The translations under genes were made by a program, and so were the position numbers. The notes beneath the pieces are model-generated. The model did no database searches and was not told where the DNA came from. It was given only the letters and a program-made list of their open reading frames with translations. This document shows, piece by piece, positions 4,776-5,070 of a DNA stretch of 5,070 bases. This DNA is from JBAWAP01 sp049589355 (lineage in GTDB: Bacteria > Chloroflexota > Anaerolineae > VGOG01), in the NCBI GenBank assembly GCA_049589355.1, contig JBAWAP010000303.1:1-5070 (forward strand), read 5' to 3'. The first letter of the stretch is position 1; each line of letters starts with the position of its first letter.

Positions 4776-5070
4776 TCAGATTCCGATCGCGTCCAGCCGT
4801 GTAGCCCCCTGGATCTGAGTTCCCCCAACCTCAAGGGGGCACAATCCGGGATAACGATAATGTTTCTTGCGCTCTTTCCGCACCTGGTAGGGTTCAAAGT
4901 TGATGTACACTTCCCACGCGGCATTGAAGTTGTCACAACCTCCAAAACTCATGAAACAGCCCATCCGTCTGACTCGTTGCTTGTACCGCCTGAAGAAGCG
5001 CTCGGCCACATTGCTGGTTCGTCCTATCCCTTCCACGATTCCCAAGGTGTGGGTCATGGCTTCAGCCAAG
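4776..5070 (-). CDS. DDE-type transposase, C-terminal part
   Basis: The frame is open from the right edge to TGA at 4776-4778, so only the last 98 or so residues are seen and the true start lies outside. The segment SNVAERFFRRYKQRVRRMGCF has the layout N-x-x-E-...-K-x-R-x-R-...-G-F typical of the last part of DDE transposase catalytic domains, and its Glu would be the third acidic residue. NFNAAWEVYINFEPYQ corresponds to the conserved W...Y.NF.P stretch after it. A basic tail follows (VRKERKKHYRYPG). These enzymes cut and join insertion-sequence ends. The IS family cannot be fixed from this piece. Only the C-terminal end is visible, so I cannot tell whether the element is complete. It lies upstream of the operon and on the same strand. 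Confidence 0.75.
   Translation of the reverse strand, partial: LAEAMTHTLGIVEGIGRTSNVAERFFRRYKQRVRRMGCFMSFGGCDNFNAAWEVYINFEPYQVRKERKKHYRYPGLCPLEVGGTQIQGATRLDAIGI

Noticed and set aside
4565..4945. Minus-strand frame of 126 codons overlapping the transposase end, with a hydrophobic stretch
   Set aside because: It overlaps the transposase frame, runs through the promoter and into the inverted-repeat element, and has no recognisable domain. It is probably chance, though a small membrane peptide cannot be fully excluded.
5067..5069. TTG as the transposase start
   Set aside because: The frame is simply cut by the window edge. The visible part begins in the middle of a DDE domain, so the real start lies outside.

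Overview
The window holds one polycistronic unit on the minus strand, read right to left: site-2 (M50) protease, HD-domain hydrolase, TyrA-type prephenate/arogenate dehydrogenase, small GIY-YIG protein, and a large membrane glycosyltransferase that runs off the left edge. The last part of a DDE transposase lies upstream on the same strand and enters from the right edge. I find no convincing gene on the plus strand and no rRNA, tRNA or CRISPR array. Moderate G+C, GTG starts and abutting genes fit a free-living bacterium. The glycosyltransferase has a C-terminal soluble domain ending in an LGYDL...LYWKA-like stretch, and the DNA carries scattered CTTCGACA-type repeats. From memory these recall Chloroflexota (Anaerolineae-like) genomes. 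That assignment is an inference, not a demonstration.

Layout: 1-1829 is the GT39/ArnT-like glycosyltransferase. Its frame stays open for 609 codons and its stop lies outside the window. 1849-2130 is the GIY-YIG protein, 2133-3131 is TyrA, 3245-3805 is the HD protein and 3806-4465 is the M50 protease. 4466-4775 is a leader and intergenic region with a 15-bp inverted-repeat element and a good sigma70-type promoter. 4776-5070 is the transposase fragment. The M50/HD and TyrA/GIY-YIG junctions are almost seamless (0 and 2 bases), which suggests co-translation. No single pathway joins the five genes: membrane proteolysis, hydrolysis of a phosphorylated substrate, tyrosine synthesis, a structure-specific nuclease fold and surface glycosylation.

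The main interest is repeat invasion. Three kinds of short repeat occur in and between these genes, often inside reading frames that stay open. (a) Degenerate 7-bp tandem arrays lie inside the glycosyltransferase (16 units, encoding a heptapeptide repeat), across the GIY-YIG stop codon (7 units), and just upstream of tyrA (three 23-bp units built as 7+7+9). (b) The 18-bp word CCTGAGCYTGTCGAAGGG lies inside tyrA, at the site of the family's catalytic HPMAG motif, and inside the HD gene as part of a nested palindrome next to the catalytic HD pair. (c) A 97-bp element with 15-bp perfect terminal inverted repeats lies in the presumed 5' leader. The set looks like natural in-frame protein remodelling by repeats. 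The TyrA case may have cost the enzyme its usual catalytic histidine.
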